DNA of 64,000 nucleotides. It comes from Isoetes taiwanensis. Taxonomy: Eukaryota > Streptophyta > Lycopodiopsida > Isoetales > Isoetaceae. How positions within the stretch are numbered: position 1 is the stretch's first letter; every line of letters begins with the position of its first letter. The notes beneath the pieces are model-generated. The model had not been told where the DNA came from. It ran no database searches and saw nothing but the letters and a program-made list of their open reading frames with translations. The stretch covers positions 7,274,323-7,338,322 of the forward strand of contig JAJEKV010000060.1 in the NCBI GenBank assembly GCA_021234155.1. The letters are read 5' to 3'. The position numbers were made by a program, and so were the translations under genes. Of this stretch, positions 1 to 10,835 are shown one piece after another.

Positions 1-1
1 C

Positions 2-901
2 AAATGGGGAATGGACTTTGTGGGACCTATAGACCCTCCTGCGCGGCACACCCGTGCCCGCTACATTCTGGTTCTCACTGATTATGCTACCAAATGGGCG
101 GAGGCTTGCGCACTAAGCACGGCCAAGGTCATCTATACGCAAATCATCACGCGTTTTGGCTGTCCCACGGAATTGGTCAGTGATCGAGATGTTCATTTTG
201 TCAATCACACTATCAAGGAGCTGACGGATTATCTGCTGATACATCATCGCAAAAGCACACCTTACTATCCTCAAGGGAATAGTTTGGCTGAAAGCACAAA
301 CAAGACTCTCATCACTATTCTCAAGAAAATTTGTGACGCTTCTCGCACAGACTGGCAAGACAAGCTACCTACTATTCTTTGGGCTTACAACTGTTGTTTC
401 AATATTGCTACTGGTCACACTCCTTTTAAGTTGGTTTATGGTCAAGAAGCATTGATGCCTTTTGAATATGTTCTTCCGACACTTCGGTTCCACCTTGCTA
501 CCACTCATAACCCGCCTGCAGCTCTTCAAGAACGAGTTTACCAACTTGAACAGTTGGATGAACTCCGGCGCGATGCATATATTCGGGTTCTTCATGGTCA
601 ACAGTTTGCGGAAATCTTTGCATGACAAACATCTGCGAACCAAAACTTTTCAAGAAGGTGATTTGGTTTTACTTTATGATTCTCGTTACAAAAATTTTCC
701 AGGGAAGTTAAAATTCCGATGGATTGGTCCTTATCAAATTGTTCAAGTGGTACAACCCAACGTTTTCAAGCTGGCAGAATTAGATGGCACTCCGTTACCT
801 ACACTGGTTAGTGGCTTTTGCCTCAAACAATTTCATACAGAAGATACTGATAGTCATACACCTAATGCAGAACAAGACTCTGAATCCACCGATAGTGACT
901 A
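2..901 (+). pseudogene. Retrotransposon integrase, C-terminal half, frameshifted
   Basis: This would be the integrase that inserts the element cDNA into chromosomes. The frame is open from base 2 and shows the retroviral-type catalytic core: Asp in VLTDYA, Asp in LVSDRD, and Glu in SLAEST exactly 35 residues after the second Asp (DD35E). The first two Asp are only 34 residues apart, against roughly 50-60 in typical integrases, so about 20 residues look deleted around 'ALSTAKVIYTQ'. The frame stops at 625. A second frame then carries the GPY/F-like C-terminal part (EGDLVLLYDSRY, FRWIGPYQIV) to the stop at 900-902, so a single-base shift lies near 580-620. The H2C2 zinc finger is outside the window. 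Confidence 0.88.
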
Positions 902-934
902 AAGCGGCATATTTATATTATAGGAGGAAATTTT

Positions 935-1018
935 TTACAAAATGAGGGCAGAGCCCATCTACTTCCGCTATGGGCAGAGCCCTATTTACAAAATGGGCAG
1001 AGCCCTATTTACAAAATC
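935..1018 (+). repeat. Short tandem repeat downstream of integrase
   Basis: A unit of about 23 bp containing 'ATGGGCAGAGCCCTATTTAC' occurs about three times in imperfect tandem, and each copy contains the near-palindrome GGGCAGAGCCC. It lies in the untranslated spacer between the integrase stop and the extra ORF. Confidence 0.75.
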
Positions 1019-1379
1019 CTAAGTTTAAAGAAAAACCCTCTATTTCGGGTTGGGAGCAGAGGTAATGCGGAGGATGTGGTAGTAGTTCTGCTCCGGATCC
1101 CAGCGCAGATGCAGCACCACCTCCATGGCGTTGGTCAGAGGGTCGGGATGCTCAGCCATCCCACTGCACCAGCCATCCATAGGGATGCCACGGTTGTGGC
1201 ATTTCCAGAGGTCCAGACAGTTCATCTTGCAGGTGATCCATTCCTGGCAATTGGTAGCAAGGTAGTTGAGTACTTAGAAATCCGTACCTTAAAAATCCGT
1301 ATGCAAAGATTTTTTAAAGGTTTTTTAAAAAAATATAAAAATCCTTAGAATACAAATTTTATAGAAATTACAATATAGC

Positions 1380-1605
1380 CATTACAATATGAAATTCTAA
1401 ACCTGTAAGCCTACAATTCTAACCCTAAACCTAAATTCTAAACCTGTAATCCTAAATTTTCAACATTCTAACCCTAAACCTAAGTGTACATAATGTAAGC
1501 CTAAACATTCTAACCCTAAATTTAAACATTCTAACCCTAAACCTAAACATTCTAACCCCTGTAAACCTTAATTCTAAACATTCAAACCCTAAACCTAAAT
1601 GTGCA
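1380..1605 (+). repeat. Degenerate telomere-like repeat inside the element
   Basis: Many copies of CCCTAAAC, CTAAACATT and ACCCTAAACCTAAA make an irregular array resembling the plant telomere unit (CCCTAAA). It lies inside the spacer of the retrotransposon. It may be a degenerate telomere-like minisatellite carried by the element rather than a chromosome-fusion scar; a T-rich tract (about 1628-1639) follows. Confidence 0.7.
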
Positions 1606-2329
1606 CAAAAAAATTAGGGCAATTTTTTTTTTTTTTTTTGGCCATCCCATTCCATAAAAATCTTTTAGAGTACGTACGGATTTTTATAGAAGATTTTTAT
1701 GAATAAAAAACGGGTTTTTTAACCACCTTGATTGGTAGGCATCGTGCAGTTCTCGTTCAAACCAGCCGCTGCCATACTCATGGTCGCAAAAGGGTGTCTC
1801 AGCTTCGCCCACTGCTCGTCTTATATAGCCCAACCGACGGGCACCTTGTCGACGTGGACCAATCGGAAAAATTGCCGACGTGGTGGCAATGCAAGGCTCT
1901 TTCTAATTCAGGAATCCTTTCTCACGCCGCATATCTAGCCATGGTACCTTCTGACACATTCTTCTTTATGATATCTCACTTCGAGTTGCCTGCATTAAAT
2001 GACATTCCTTCCTTTCAAGCCCGTCGAAAATTAATGTTTGTACCTTCGCCAGCTGTCACATCTGATCGTTCATTCACATCTCATCTCCACCGTTCATTGC
2101 TTCTCCCTTAACTGCTTGGGGACTTAGCCAAATTTTTGCCTCTCAATCGCCTCCTTCGCATCTATCGCCACCTGGCACCATCAACAGTTGCTGTTTCATT
2201 CTCATCACGCCCCTTCGCCAACACTTGTGCGCCCTAAAACCTTTTCGTCTATCTTCGTTTTCGTCTTTTGCTCTCCGCCCTCCGGCTTCTCAACACAATT
2301 GTTCCCGTTCCTTTCCGACGCTCTTCACC
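1606..2329 (+). other. Spacer upstream of the extra ORF
   Basis: No coding region is recognised here. A TATA-like 'TTATATAG' near 1819 lies about 500 bp upstream of the proposed start codon of the extra ORF and could serve a separate transcript. This is a suggestion from position only. Confidence 0.3.
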
Positions 2330-5300
2330 ATGGCTGCTTCACCCAAATTTCCTCAACTTCAAGCTTCTGCTCCAAGGGATCCGGCTCTTTTTGAATCGGT
2401 AACTTTCTCAACACCCACCTTTCGCGATGCCCTAGCAGGTCCAAGTCGTGCCGCGGCAGAACGCCATGGGCTTTATGCATTCTCCACATAGGAACTCCCT
2501 GCACCAAATCCGGAGCAGCTGAAGCAGTTTGTCGCTCACATGATCAACAGCCCGGAAGGATACGCCACAACGGTCGATGGCACCACCATTTTGCTTACTC
2601 CGGTTCTGCTTTCTGAGGTATTCCGAATTCCTCTTGCCCGACCTTCTTTATCTTGGGCTGCCTTACAGGACCAGGATGTCACTCAGTATGGTGCCGCTCC
2701 TTATCAAGCCAACATGCATCGACTCACCAACATTGCAAAGACCCACGATACTTTTGTCAAGTTTCTGTGGCGAAAATTCTATGGGTATTCCATCAAGAAT
2801 ACCCATATCAATAAACCGTTTTATAACACTGTCGTGATGGCCGTCTATTCCACACATCCTATTGATTGGCCATAAATTTTGTTCTTCCGACTTCTCCATG
2901 AAATTGATCGTGTCCGTGTAGCACCTTCTTCAGGCTCTGATACTTCTGTGGGTGCTCACCTCCAGGCCATCATCCGTCATTATATTCCTATCACCCGCCC
3001 AGGGTCCCCTTCCACTTCTCATGCATCCACTCATCAATCCTTTCATTCCCTTCCTCACAACCAGCAGGCTGAAACTTCACGCCCTCTTTCTCCTGGTCGT
3101 GATCAACATCAAGAAAAGCCTATTAATGTCTCCTCTTCCTCCACGGAGTCCATGCCCTCCACTTCTCATCATGCTTCTCAGACGTCACAGACCCATCACC
3201 AACAGGGCCCCGCACCTCTACCTCCTCGCCAAGCCCTGTATCAATACCAGCAAGATGTCCAAGCTGTTGTTCTCAAGCTTCAGGACTCACATGAAGTCTT
3301 CATGAATGGTGTTCAAGCCTACATAGAGGTCACGGAAGCCCTTCACAGGGATCTTCAAGCTGCCAACACGCAAGTTCAATCTCTGGAAGACAAACTTCAA
3401 CAAAAGCACGAGGCTCTTTTACAGGCCCGTGAAGATCTCAAGACTGCACAAGATCAGACAAGCCTGCTTGCTGATCAACAGGCTCAGTTACAATCCACCA
3501 TTCAAAAATTGTTGGAGCAGGTCAAAGCCAAGGATAACCTCCTGGGCGACAAGGATAAAGACCTTGCCAAACTTAACATCATGTACACAGAGCTCTCTCA
3601 AAATTACAACACTCAACTTCAAGAGCTCAAGGAGCGCACCGAGCAGCTCCCCTCTCTCCAAGACCAACTGACCACGCTGCACACTCAGGTCACCTCTCTT
3701 CAGACTCAGCTTACAGAGGCACAGAAGCAAAAATTAATTGATGACACAGAGATTGCCACGCTGCGACTGCATACTCCTGGGCAATCCTCTTCACAGGGCA
3801 CGCTTCCTCAAAGACGCGCCCGTGATCAATCACGTCTCCTGCTCGACCAGGCTAATCAGATCCGCGACATGGAAAATCAACTCCAGCAAGCTGTTCAATC
3901 TGCCGAAGACGCCCAAAATAAACAAGAGGGCTATATTGATATTGCTAGCCACAATCCTGTGGATTTCTCTACTCCTACCAGTTATCTGGATTATGCAGTT
4001 GCCCGACGCCATCTTTTTCTTCTGAAGTGGTATGCGGCAGACGGCCAGGTTAATGCCCAACCACTACGCAGTGCGGATTTTCTGAGGATCTGGCCGGATC
4101 TTTCTGTGGAAGACAAAGGTCTACTCTGTGCTCTCTTAGTCTTTGATCAAATCAACTGCGAAGATCCCGATTTGGTCATCTTCCACGTTGTTCAGCCGAT
4201 GGCCTATATTTTTCATGATTTTTATCTGGCTGATTCCCAAGACAAATTCAGAGATGAGGAACATCGAATTTTTCACGGCAACCCCCAGGCTCACTGGTTG
4301 TTGTTGGACACCAACCCGTATTTACAAGATCATGATCGGTCTCACACTCTTGGACAAGAGTACATGCCTGAGCTCGCTCATCACTTACCTCTGTGGCAAG
4401 CAGAAACGCTGGCACAGGTGCGGAAAAATTTAGCGCATCCTGAGGATCTTCAGTTTGCCCAGATTTATATGCAGCACTTAGGAGGCTACAATCAACTGCG
4501 TGCCCTTCTGGAAAGCAAGACCATACCCACGGGTTGGGTTAATCCTCCTGTCTATACTCAGCTCTCTACTTCCAAGTGGGACCAGTGGTGCCGTGCTCTT
4601 GATCAAGACCTTGTTCGGGAATTCAGGGAGTAGGCGCAGCAGTCCACGCCCACGGGCATGGCTCACTCTCCATATGCTTCACTAGGAGTCCCTCCACGCC
4701 CCAGGTTTCTCACCTCTGACTGGCGTCTTCCCTTTTGGACCAAAGTCCTGGAAGGCCACGCTGGGTGGACTCCTCCTCAGATTTCCACGGATCTCCGTTG
4801 GGATCCACGTTTTGTCAGAAGATCCAATTGGGAGGATGGTGCCACCTTGGACCACACCGAAAATTGGATATATATTGCCAATGAGCGTGGTTGGCAAACG
4901 CCCGCTCATGCTGTCCATGGCCTTGATGCCTTCTTGGAGAATGCCGCCACTTCACCGGATCCTTCAGTTCACCGTCAAGCAGGTTTCTGTGCTGCTCTCA
5001 AGTGCCTCCTGATAAGCTCGCTAAATCGGCAGCGTCCTATCTTTTATTGCAACCCGAATGCCAGCGTCAGTGCCTTCGGCCTCCAGACCTGCCTTCTCAT
5101 GGAATGCCAGTTCGTCCCTTCTGAGGCACATGCTGCCCTTGAAGACATGGTACGCTCCAGATTTCTCATTGATGCAGATCCTGCACTTGGGCTCAACACT
5201 CTTCAAACACGCCAGGATCTCATCGGCAATTACCACAATGGCGCCCGTCCTCATTCCCGTGAGGATCACTTTCAAACTGCCGGGTTCCCGCCATCAGAAA

Positions 5301-5419
5301 TACTTCCTCCTTTTCTTCACCCTGATTGTCGTTTGGTGGGGGGGAGTGTTAGTCATGTACCTCCAAATACAGGACTATTCATGCACACGACGGACCAGGT
5401 CAAGGCCAAGAATCCATAG
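2330..5419 (+). pseudogene. Extra retrotransposon ORF (coiled-coil protein) with three in-frame stops
   Basis: One reading frame runs from the ATG at 2330 (context ACCATGGCT, a good plant initiation context) to 5419, interrupted only by stops at 2489-2491, 2873-2875 and 4631-4633; no frameshift is needed. The product would be about 1030 residues. The N-terminal third (about 2500-2960) resembles the domain found in putative plant transposon proteins, judged by spacing and hydrophobic pattern only. About 2950-3240 is Ser/Pro/His/Gln-rich. About 3250-3930 is a long heptad-rich coiled coil with many Gln, Leu and Lys residues. A globular region follows. The last ~70 bases run into the LTR. Extra ORFs after integrase are known in some Ty3/gypsy lineages; the function of this one is unknown. 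Confidence 0.7.
5335..5346 (+). other. Polypurine tract
   Basis: GGTGGGGGGGAG directly precedes the TG that opens the LTR. This is the position and composition expected of the plus-strand primer used during reverse transcription of LTR elements. Confidence 0.8.
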
Positions 5420-5900
5420 TCAGGCACAGGTCAGTCGTCCAAGGGCCCACAGAAGACCAAGCCGCCGCAGACCACGCAGTCAAAGGCCGTGCCCGGGACC
5501 AAGAGGAGGCACGTGGAGAAATGACGCGCTGCCACCATCTGCGCCATTTCAGGGTCTCAAGAGGCACCGCCAATGTTCCTGCAAATCAGGCCCCCTTCCA
5601 GGAGTCGGCACCGAGCTTTGACAAAGTATCTATATTGGGCCAAAGGCCATTGTACTATATATATGAGTAGATCTAGCCCTCACGGGATAGATGAGTTTTT
5701 GGTCTTATCTCACTTCTGCCTTCTCTCGATTGCGAGAGTTCATGTATCAAAATTGATATCAAAGAGTTTTGTTCTCTTCATTGGGTTCTACATTGTTCTT
5801 TTTGTTTTTCTTGTTGTCTCGTTTCCCTTCCTTAGTTTCTTTTACAAATCCCGCGTGACACAGCTACCGGATTCTCCTGTTTGATCCACGGGTCCTCACA
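5347..5900 (+). repeat. 3' LTR
   Basis: The repeat is 554 bp, starts TGTTAG directly after the polypurine tract and ends CCTCACA. It contains a TATA-like ACTATATATATGAG near 5650 and a T-rich stretch after it, consistent with promoter and R/U5 regions. The partner LTR is outside the window, so the boundaries rest on the polypurine tract and the TG...CA ends. Confidence 0.75.
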
Positions 5901-6240
5901 GTAGGGCTGTCTTGCAGGAGTTCCCGAACCTAGACCCCAAACAATCCTCTTTTTTTTTTTTGTTGCTGATAAAACTAGTAACACTTGTTTTTGGCGATAA
6001 AACTCGACAAAAATTTACTTTTTCGTGTTAATTTCTTCGCGTTTCATTTTTTCGGCCTCCCATTTATTTTTTGCAGGTGAGGAGGCACTTTGGTTTAGGA
6101 TTTAAGGCAGCATACATGATGATTTTGAAACTTCGACTGGACAATATTCTGATCTTTTATATTGGGATAGCGGATGGATATTATTTTCTCCTAATGGGGG
6201 GGAGGAGCCAATTTTAAATAAATCATGGCTGAGAAGTCTC
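5901..6240. other. No gene recognised
   Basis: The sequence flanking the LTR is AT-rich and has no open frame or RNA gene that I can support. Confidence 0.6.
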
Positions 6241-6480
6241 ATCTCACGTCGCAACTAGTTCTTGGGCCATTGAACCACAGATCCGGCCGCCTCTCCAAGT
6301 GTATTTGCTTTTGCCGTCGGTTTGAACAACAAGATGTCGGGCTGAATGACTTGATTTAGCGCGATTCTTCGTATCCTTTCTCCATGGCGGTGCAGTGAAG
6401 AAGGCCCGTCGCGGGCTCGAGCTCATCCCCCAGCGCGTCCTTCCTTACACGATCATCGAGCAAATCATCTGAACATACCA
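6241..6480 (-). pseudogene. Ankyrin-like fragment, decayed copy
   Basis: On the minus strand one frame reads 'GLLHCTAMEKGYEE', which matches 'GTLHCGAMERGYAR' in the better copy at 58.8-59.1 kb. Both resemble the start of an ankyrin repeat (G-x-T-x-LH-x-A). The matching segments also share flanking sequence, including a 'MAQ' stretch and the same opposite-strand arrangement with the next gene. Stops and shifts make it non-coding. Confidence 0.45.
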
Positions 6481-7050
6481 CAAGCCTGCATCAAAACAAA
6501 CTAATTCAAATGCAAATTCTTAGCATGGATCTTGTACAAATGCAAGCTCACAGCGGTTATGTGCTATTTGAAGCACTCGCGCCTGCTGTTAATTGAAGGT
6601 CCGGCAAGAGTCTAATGTGCGACCTTCGTGGCTTTGTGAAACTTCTTCTTCTGGCCGAACTTCTTCTTTTGGCTCTCTCTTTAATAATTTTAAGTATGCG
6701 TTTAGGCGGGCTAAGGCTGGTGGTGCTATACCCAGAAACCTCTTGCGTGCACTCAGTAATTGAACGATGTTATTCTGAAATTCAAGATAACTTACTTTGT
6801 GTGCAGTCCTCAACATATAAGATCCTCGCGGCAGAAGAGTACTTCAGGTGCTGCAACTTCTAGCACGAAGCATCACCGCTAGAGTATATCGACTCCATCT
6901 AATAAGCGCTCTGCCGAAAAAGATCGCGCGTCCGCAAGTGCAATGAAGAGAAGGCTTAGAAATCCAGGTAATTTCTAAACTAAGATTTCTCTCTAGAGAA
7001 CCTCCAATTAACTTCAGTTTTTCATCAGGTTTTTCTCTCCAGGATCTCAT
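6481..7050. other. Intergenic or intronic sequence of the decayed cluster
   Basis: No recognised product. A minus-strand open stretch at 6589-6816 is rich in Lys and Glu, but I see no family or splice support for it. GT/AG pairs near 6970-7030 suggest an old intron belonging to the plus-strand gene that follows. Confidence 0.35.
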
Positions 7051-8090
7051 AATTACGGGTCGAACCGCTTTTCTCTTGAGCTCCCGCCGGATTGTTGGTG
7101 GTATGTGGAAGTGACGGTGTCCAGGAAAGAGAAAGATCTCTTCTTCTGGTTCTGGGATAAGAAGGTTTCGGGGAATAAATACAAGAAGGCCGGGGTTGTG
7201 TTGTCCATCTCTGCTCTAGATGATCAACTTCTGACCTTATACATTGAAGATGTCCCAAATGCCAAGTTCTATCACACCAAAAAATTATCAGTGTTGAATT
7301 ACTTCTTCTCTTTCATGAGCAAGGCCAAGAGAACGTATAATGAAGGTTGCGCCCGTCAATTGCCAGAATCTGGGATGGAAAGGCCTAGAAGGCATGAAAG
7401 AGGGAGGTACTCTAACCTCGAGGGAGCTAGGCATGGAAATCTCCAGGGTGCAAGAAAAGCTATTCAACACTAGGATGTTCACATCCAATGTGTTGAAGAG
7501 TATAATGCACTCTACGGTCAATAAGGAGGTCGAGAAAATGCATATGGATGACAGGAATCAAAGTGAGACAGAGGGTGATGACTCATATGATGATGAGGAG
7601 GACATTGAGGACTCCCAGTTTATAGATCCAAACGAGCACATGAAGTTGATGCAAAGGGGCGTTCAGAAAATGGAAAGACTGGCCCAGTACTATCCATTAG
7701 GGATCGGTCACAAAATGAAAATTGACATTAGAAGACTGAAGGTATGCACCGGTAATGCTATCGGGGCTTCAAAGTAGCAATTTGGTCTTCGATGGCAAAG
7801 AAAAATATCTTGAATATCCTGGGTGTGTTGGAGCTGTCTGCCACGAGGTTTAAGTTTGTATAGGAAGGTGAAAGGTGTGATGATGTGGCGGATTTGCCTC
7901 TTGTAGTCACAAAAGGGAAACCTATAATAGTGAAGAAGCTCTAGCGCGTCTACGAGGCGTTTAAGGATTACAATAGGCACAAACACTATCATCATCAACG
8001 ATAGCGTCTACAAGCGTTATCACAACTCCGATAAGGCCATCATTGCCAATACATATGACCCTGAGGAGTTTGAAACAGATAAGTAGCTTG
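7051..8090 (+). pseudogene. Decayed copy of the conserved-protein plus FCP1-type gene
   Basis: The first part (7060-7340, then a shift into another frame to 7777) encodes an unrecognised protein with WWYVEV, a Lys-rich middle, FFSFMSKAK, and 'SRELGMEISR'. The copy at 59.6-60.1 kb has the same order of motifs. After a likely splice donor (AAG|GTATGC near 7740) the sequence jumps at about 7790 to MAKKNILNIL...TKGKPIIVKKL...YHNSDKAIIANTYDPEEFETDK, the C-terminal half of the FCP1-type domain found intact at 63.24-63.54 kb. The catalytic DxN motif is absent here and there are TAG stops inside the domain, so this is a pseudogene. It lacks the short palindromes that fill the right-hand copy. An acidic run (DDSYDDEEDIED) lies near 7580-7620. 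Confidence 0.7.
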
Positions 8091-8149
8091 CACTTAAACT
8101 GATTTCTGTATTGATTGTGTCCCGCAATTTCTTAGGAATTTGGGAGAGA

Positions 8150-8690
8150 TTCTTTGAGCATGTCAAGGCGACTGAAAAAGAATAGTTACAAGCCATGGAT
8201 ACTTACCTTGACGATCAAGCGCAAGTTTGGTGGCAGGGAAGGAGACAGATAGAACCTCGGATTAATCTATGATCTGAGTTCAAACATACTTTTGAAGCAA
8301 ATTATTTGCCTGCCAATTATTATAGAATTCTACAAAAAGAATGGGATCAAGTCAAACAAGAAGACAGGGAATCTGTAGCTGATTATAATATGAAGTTTAA
8401 TCATTTAAAATCCCAGGTTTGCAATCTCAGCAAGGCTGAACTTTTGCGAAAGTATGCCAATGGATTGCGAGAGAAGCAGTGGATATGCACATGCGATCTG
8501 AAAAGCAGGAACAGCTGAAAGAAAACTTAATCCTAAAGCTAAAAGGTTGGTGATAAGGACAGGGGCACCTTCGAGAGAACAAAAGAGGATGAAAAGAGAA
8601 AAGTTTGAAAACAGAAGAGATAACAAAGGTAGAAGAGGACAGGATAAAAGAAAATCTCGAAGGGGAACATAGTTTGATGCACAGAAGAGG
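8150..8690 (+). pseudogene. Retrotransposon Gag fragment
   Basis: The best part (8306-8518) reads as a Retrotrans_gag domain: 'WDQVKQEDRESVADYNMKF' followed by LKSQVCNLS. Upstream, in another frame, are AMDTYLDDQAQVWWQG and FKHTFEANYLP. A basic Lys/Arg-rich tail follows at about 8550-8680. Several stops and shifts are present. The order and strand match the integrase remnant that follows. Confidence 0.75.
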
Positions 8691-8699
8691 AGTAATGGG

Positions 8700-9935
8700 A
8701 ATATCGAGGAGTTCAAGCTACTCTTGCTACTGCTAAAAGGCGATTCTATTGGCCTAAGCTGGAAAGGGATGTTAGAAGATATGTAGTAGCTTGTACAATT
8801 TGTCAATAGGTTAAAGCTTCAACTAGTAAGTCGGCTGGATTGTTGCAACCCTTACCACTTCTAGAAGCGCCCTGGAAGCACATTACTATGGATTTCATCC
8901 AGGGATTCCCAACTTCTTTTTATAAGAACAATCAGATATAAATAATAGTAGATAGACTGTCTAGACAATCTCATTTCATTCCTTATAAGTCCACCATGAT
9001 AGCTCCTCAAGCGGGTAAACTCTTTTTGAAGGAGATATTTAGGATACATGAATTGCCTGATGCAATTATCACAGACAGAGATTCAATATTCCTGCAGAAA
9101 ATTGTGGTCAGGACTTATGACGAATTTGGGTACCACTTTGAAGTTTTCTACGGCCTATCATCCTCAAACAGATGGTCAACCAGAAGTTGTTAACAAAGCT
9201 ATTGAAGATATGTTACGGGCTTATGTAGCAGAAAGGACTCAGTGGGAAGATTATCTATATATACTAGAATTTGCATATAATAATATTGTTCATTCGGTAA
9301 CACAGAAAACTCCATTTGAAATTGTCTACCAATGTGCATTAGATTCACCCATTACAAAGATTGGAGGTGAAGTTCCTGCTTCAGATAACGTCACTCATGA
9401 TTTTATCGAAGTTTTGAAAGTCCAAGCTCACATTCCCAAGAGCCATGAAGCCACGATGTTCAGGTTAGCAAAGATGCGGAGAAAAGTTGAACACAAACAA
9501 GGATAATAGGTGTGGATACATCTTCCTAAGGAGAGGCTTTAAAAAATGGGTACAAGGTATGTGAAATTGGCACCCAGGTACTATGGACCATTTCAAATTG
9601 AAGATAGAGTAAGTGAGAATGCTTATCATCGACGTCTATATGGGAAATAGATTAATCTTCATCCAGTATTTAATGTTGTGGTACTAAAGCCCTTCAAGGA
9701 TGGTGAAATTTCTCCTGAAGTTTTGCAGAAAATGGACTATCAAGATCCTCCTATCATTAAAGGAGATGAGGAGATAGTAAACCTGAGAAGATCCTTACAC
9801 ATCAGGACAAGGAGATATGCAGATCTTCTTATCGAAGGTATCTAGTAAAGTTTAAGTTTCATCCACCTTATGATGTAGTATGGTACTCCAAAGACCAACT
9901 CAAGGAGTATCAAACACTTTGTGGATGAGTATTAA
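8700..9935 (+). pseudogene. Chromovirus-like integrase with chromodomain remnant
   Basis: The stretch begins in the zinc-binding region (RRFYWPKLERDVRRYV, CTICQ). The catalytic core follows: PWKHITMDFIQGFP, DRLSRQSHF, PDAIITDRDSIF, then after a frameshift near 9175 AYVAERTQWEDYLY and TPFEIVYQ. The C-terminal part has YYGPFQIEDRV and LHPVFNVVVLKPF. A chromodomain-like end reads EEIV, YLVKFKFHPPYDVVWY and KDQLKEY in shifting frames. Gag is followed almost directly by the zinc-finger region, so protease, reverse transcriptase and RNase H have been deleted. Chromodomains are typical of the chromovirus branch of Ty3/gypsy. Confidence 0.8.
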
Positions 9936-10095
9936 CAAACTTTGAAACATGATTAGATTGAAGTTATTTCAATTATCTGACAATTAGCTTGTTGCAACAA
10001 ATATTATTTATCTAGCCATGAAACGAAAGGAATTCCAATGTGGAATATCTAAAGACTGATATATGTTGGTCGGGCTTAATTGCTTAAGGCTCAAA

Positions 10096-10215
10096 CATCT
10101 CTAAACGAGTTGAGCTCAAAGACCTCAAGTTGACTTAAGGCCATCTCTAAACGAATTGAGATGGAAGTCCTTAGATTGACTTGAGGCCATCTCTAAACGA
10201 ACTGATATGAACAGT
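10096..10215 (+). repeat. 46-bp tandem repeat
   Basis: Three imperfect copies of a unit starting CATCTCTAAACGA begin at 10096, 10142 and 10188. The array lies between the chromodomain remnant and the putative LTR, a position where plant Ty3/gypsy elements often carry minisatellites. Confidence 0.8.
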
Positions 10216-10250
10216 TTTTTTTCCTATGATTGACGAGGACGTACAATCTT

Positions 10251-10835
10251 GGAAAGGGAAGGATTGTACGGATTGAACAAATATACAGTATTTGAACAAA
10301 ATACTAGCTCGGGGGTGTGCTTCACGACCAAAAAGTACTCTAATCAATGACTCTTTAAAAGCTTATGGCTGACAATGGGACCTGATATCACCCAATCCAA
10401 CCTTGTCAATACAAGGAATTGAGTTATGGTCTTTGGCTTGAAAGTTCAAGCGCCTAACCAAGACATTAACCTTAGACTTACAAGAAAAAGGGCTATGCAC
10501 CTTCCTAAAAAAACAAAGGCCAAAAGGGGGATTTACCTTTAAGGACCTTTCAAGTGACTATAAAAGTGCACACATAGATGGATCAGGTACAAAGACTCAT
10601 TCCCTTAGCTCTACTTCTCTTCCTCTCTTGATTTTGCCTTCTGCTTCCAATTCTCCATAGCCAAGCTTATTGGTCTGAGCAGGATAAAGATTTCCTGCTC
10701 CAGGATTAGGACTTCCTGGTGAATCTGGTTGGGTGGATCGAGCTTCCCCTTTTAACTGGATTATTTCTTTAGTTTCTTTGGTCTTTATAGGTGATTTAGA
10801 AGAAATCGTAACATATACTTTATGGCTCGAACCGG
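10251..10835 (+). repeat. Probable 3' LTR of the deleted chromovirus
   Basis: A purine run GGAAAGGGAAGGA (10251-10263) is followed by a TG at 10265, as at an LTR edge. A TATA box CTATAAAAG lies at 10558-10566 with pyrimidine-rich sequence after it, a normal LTR promoter layout. The 3' edge is uncertain and no partner LTR is visible. Confidence 0.45.

Larger units (their letters stand above)
1..5900 (+). mobile_element. Ty3/gypsy LTR retrotransposon, 3' portion
   Basis: The order is integrase, long spacer, extra sense ORF, polypurine tract and LTR, which is that of the 3' half of a Ty3/gypsy (Metaviridae-like) plant element. Gag, protease, reverse transcriptase and the 5' LTR lie before the window, so the target-site duplication and LTR age cannot be assessed. 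The integrase has one frameshift and the extra ORF has three in-frame stops, so this copy is not autonomous. The 3' LTR is complete (TG...CA), and the five bases after it are GTAGG, which would be half of any target duplication. Confidence 0.85.

Noticed and set aside
1380-1605. True interstitial telomere or chromosome end
   Set aside because: Units are irregular and lie between two coding parts of one retrotransposon.
3488-3730. Minus ORF in the retrotransposon
   Set aside because: It is the reverse of the coiled-coil coding sequence; Leu-rich only because Gln/Lys/Glu codons are read backwards.
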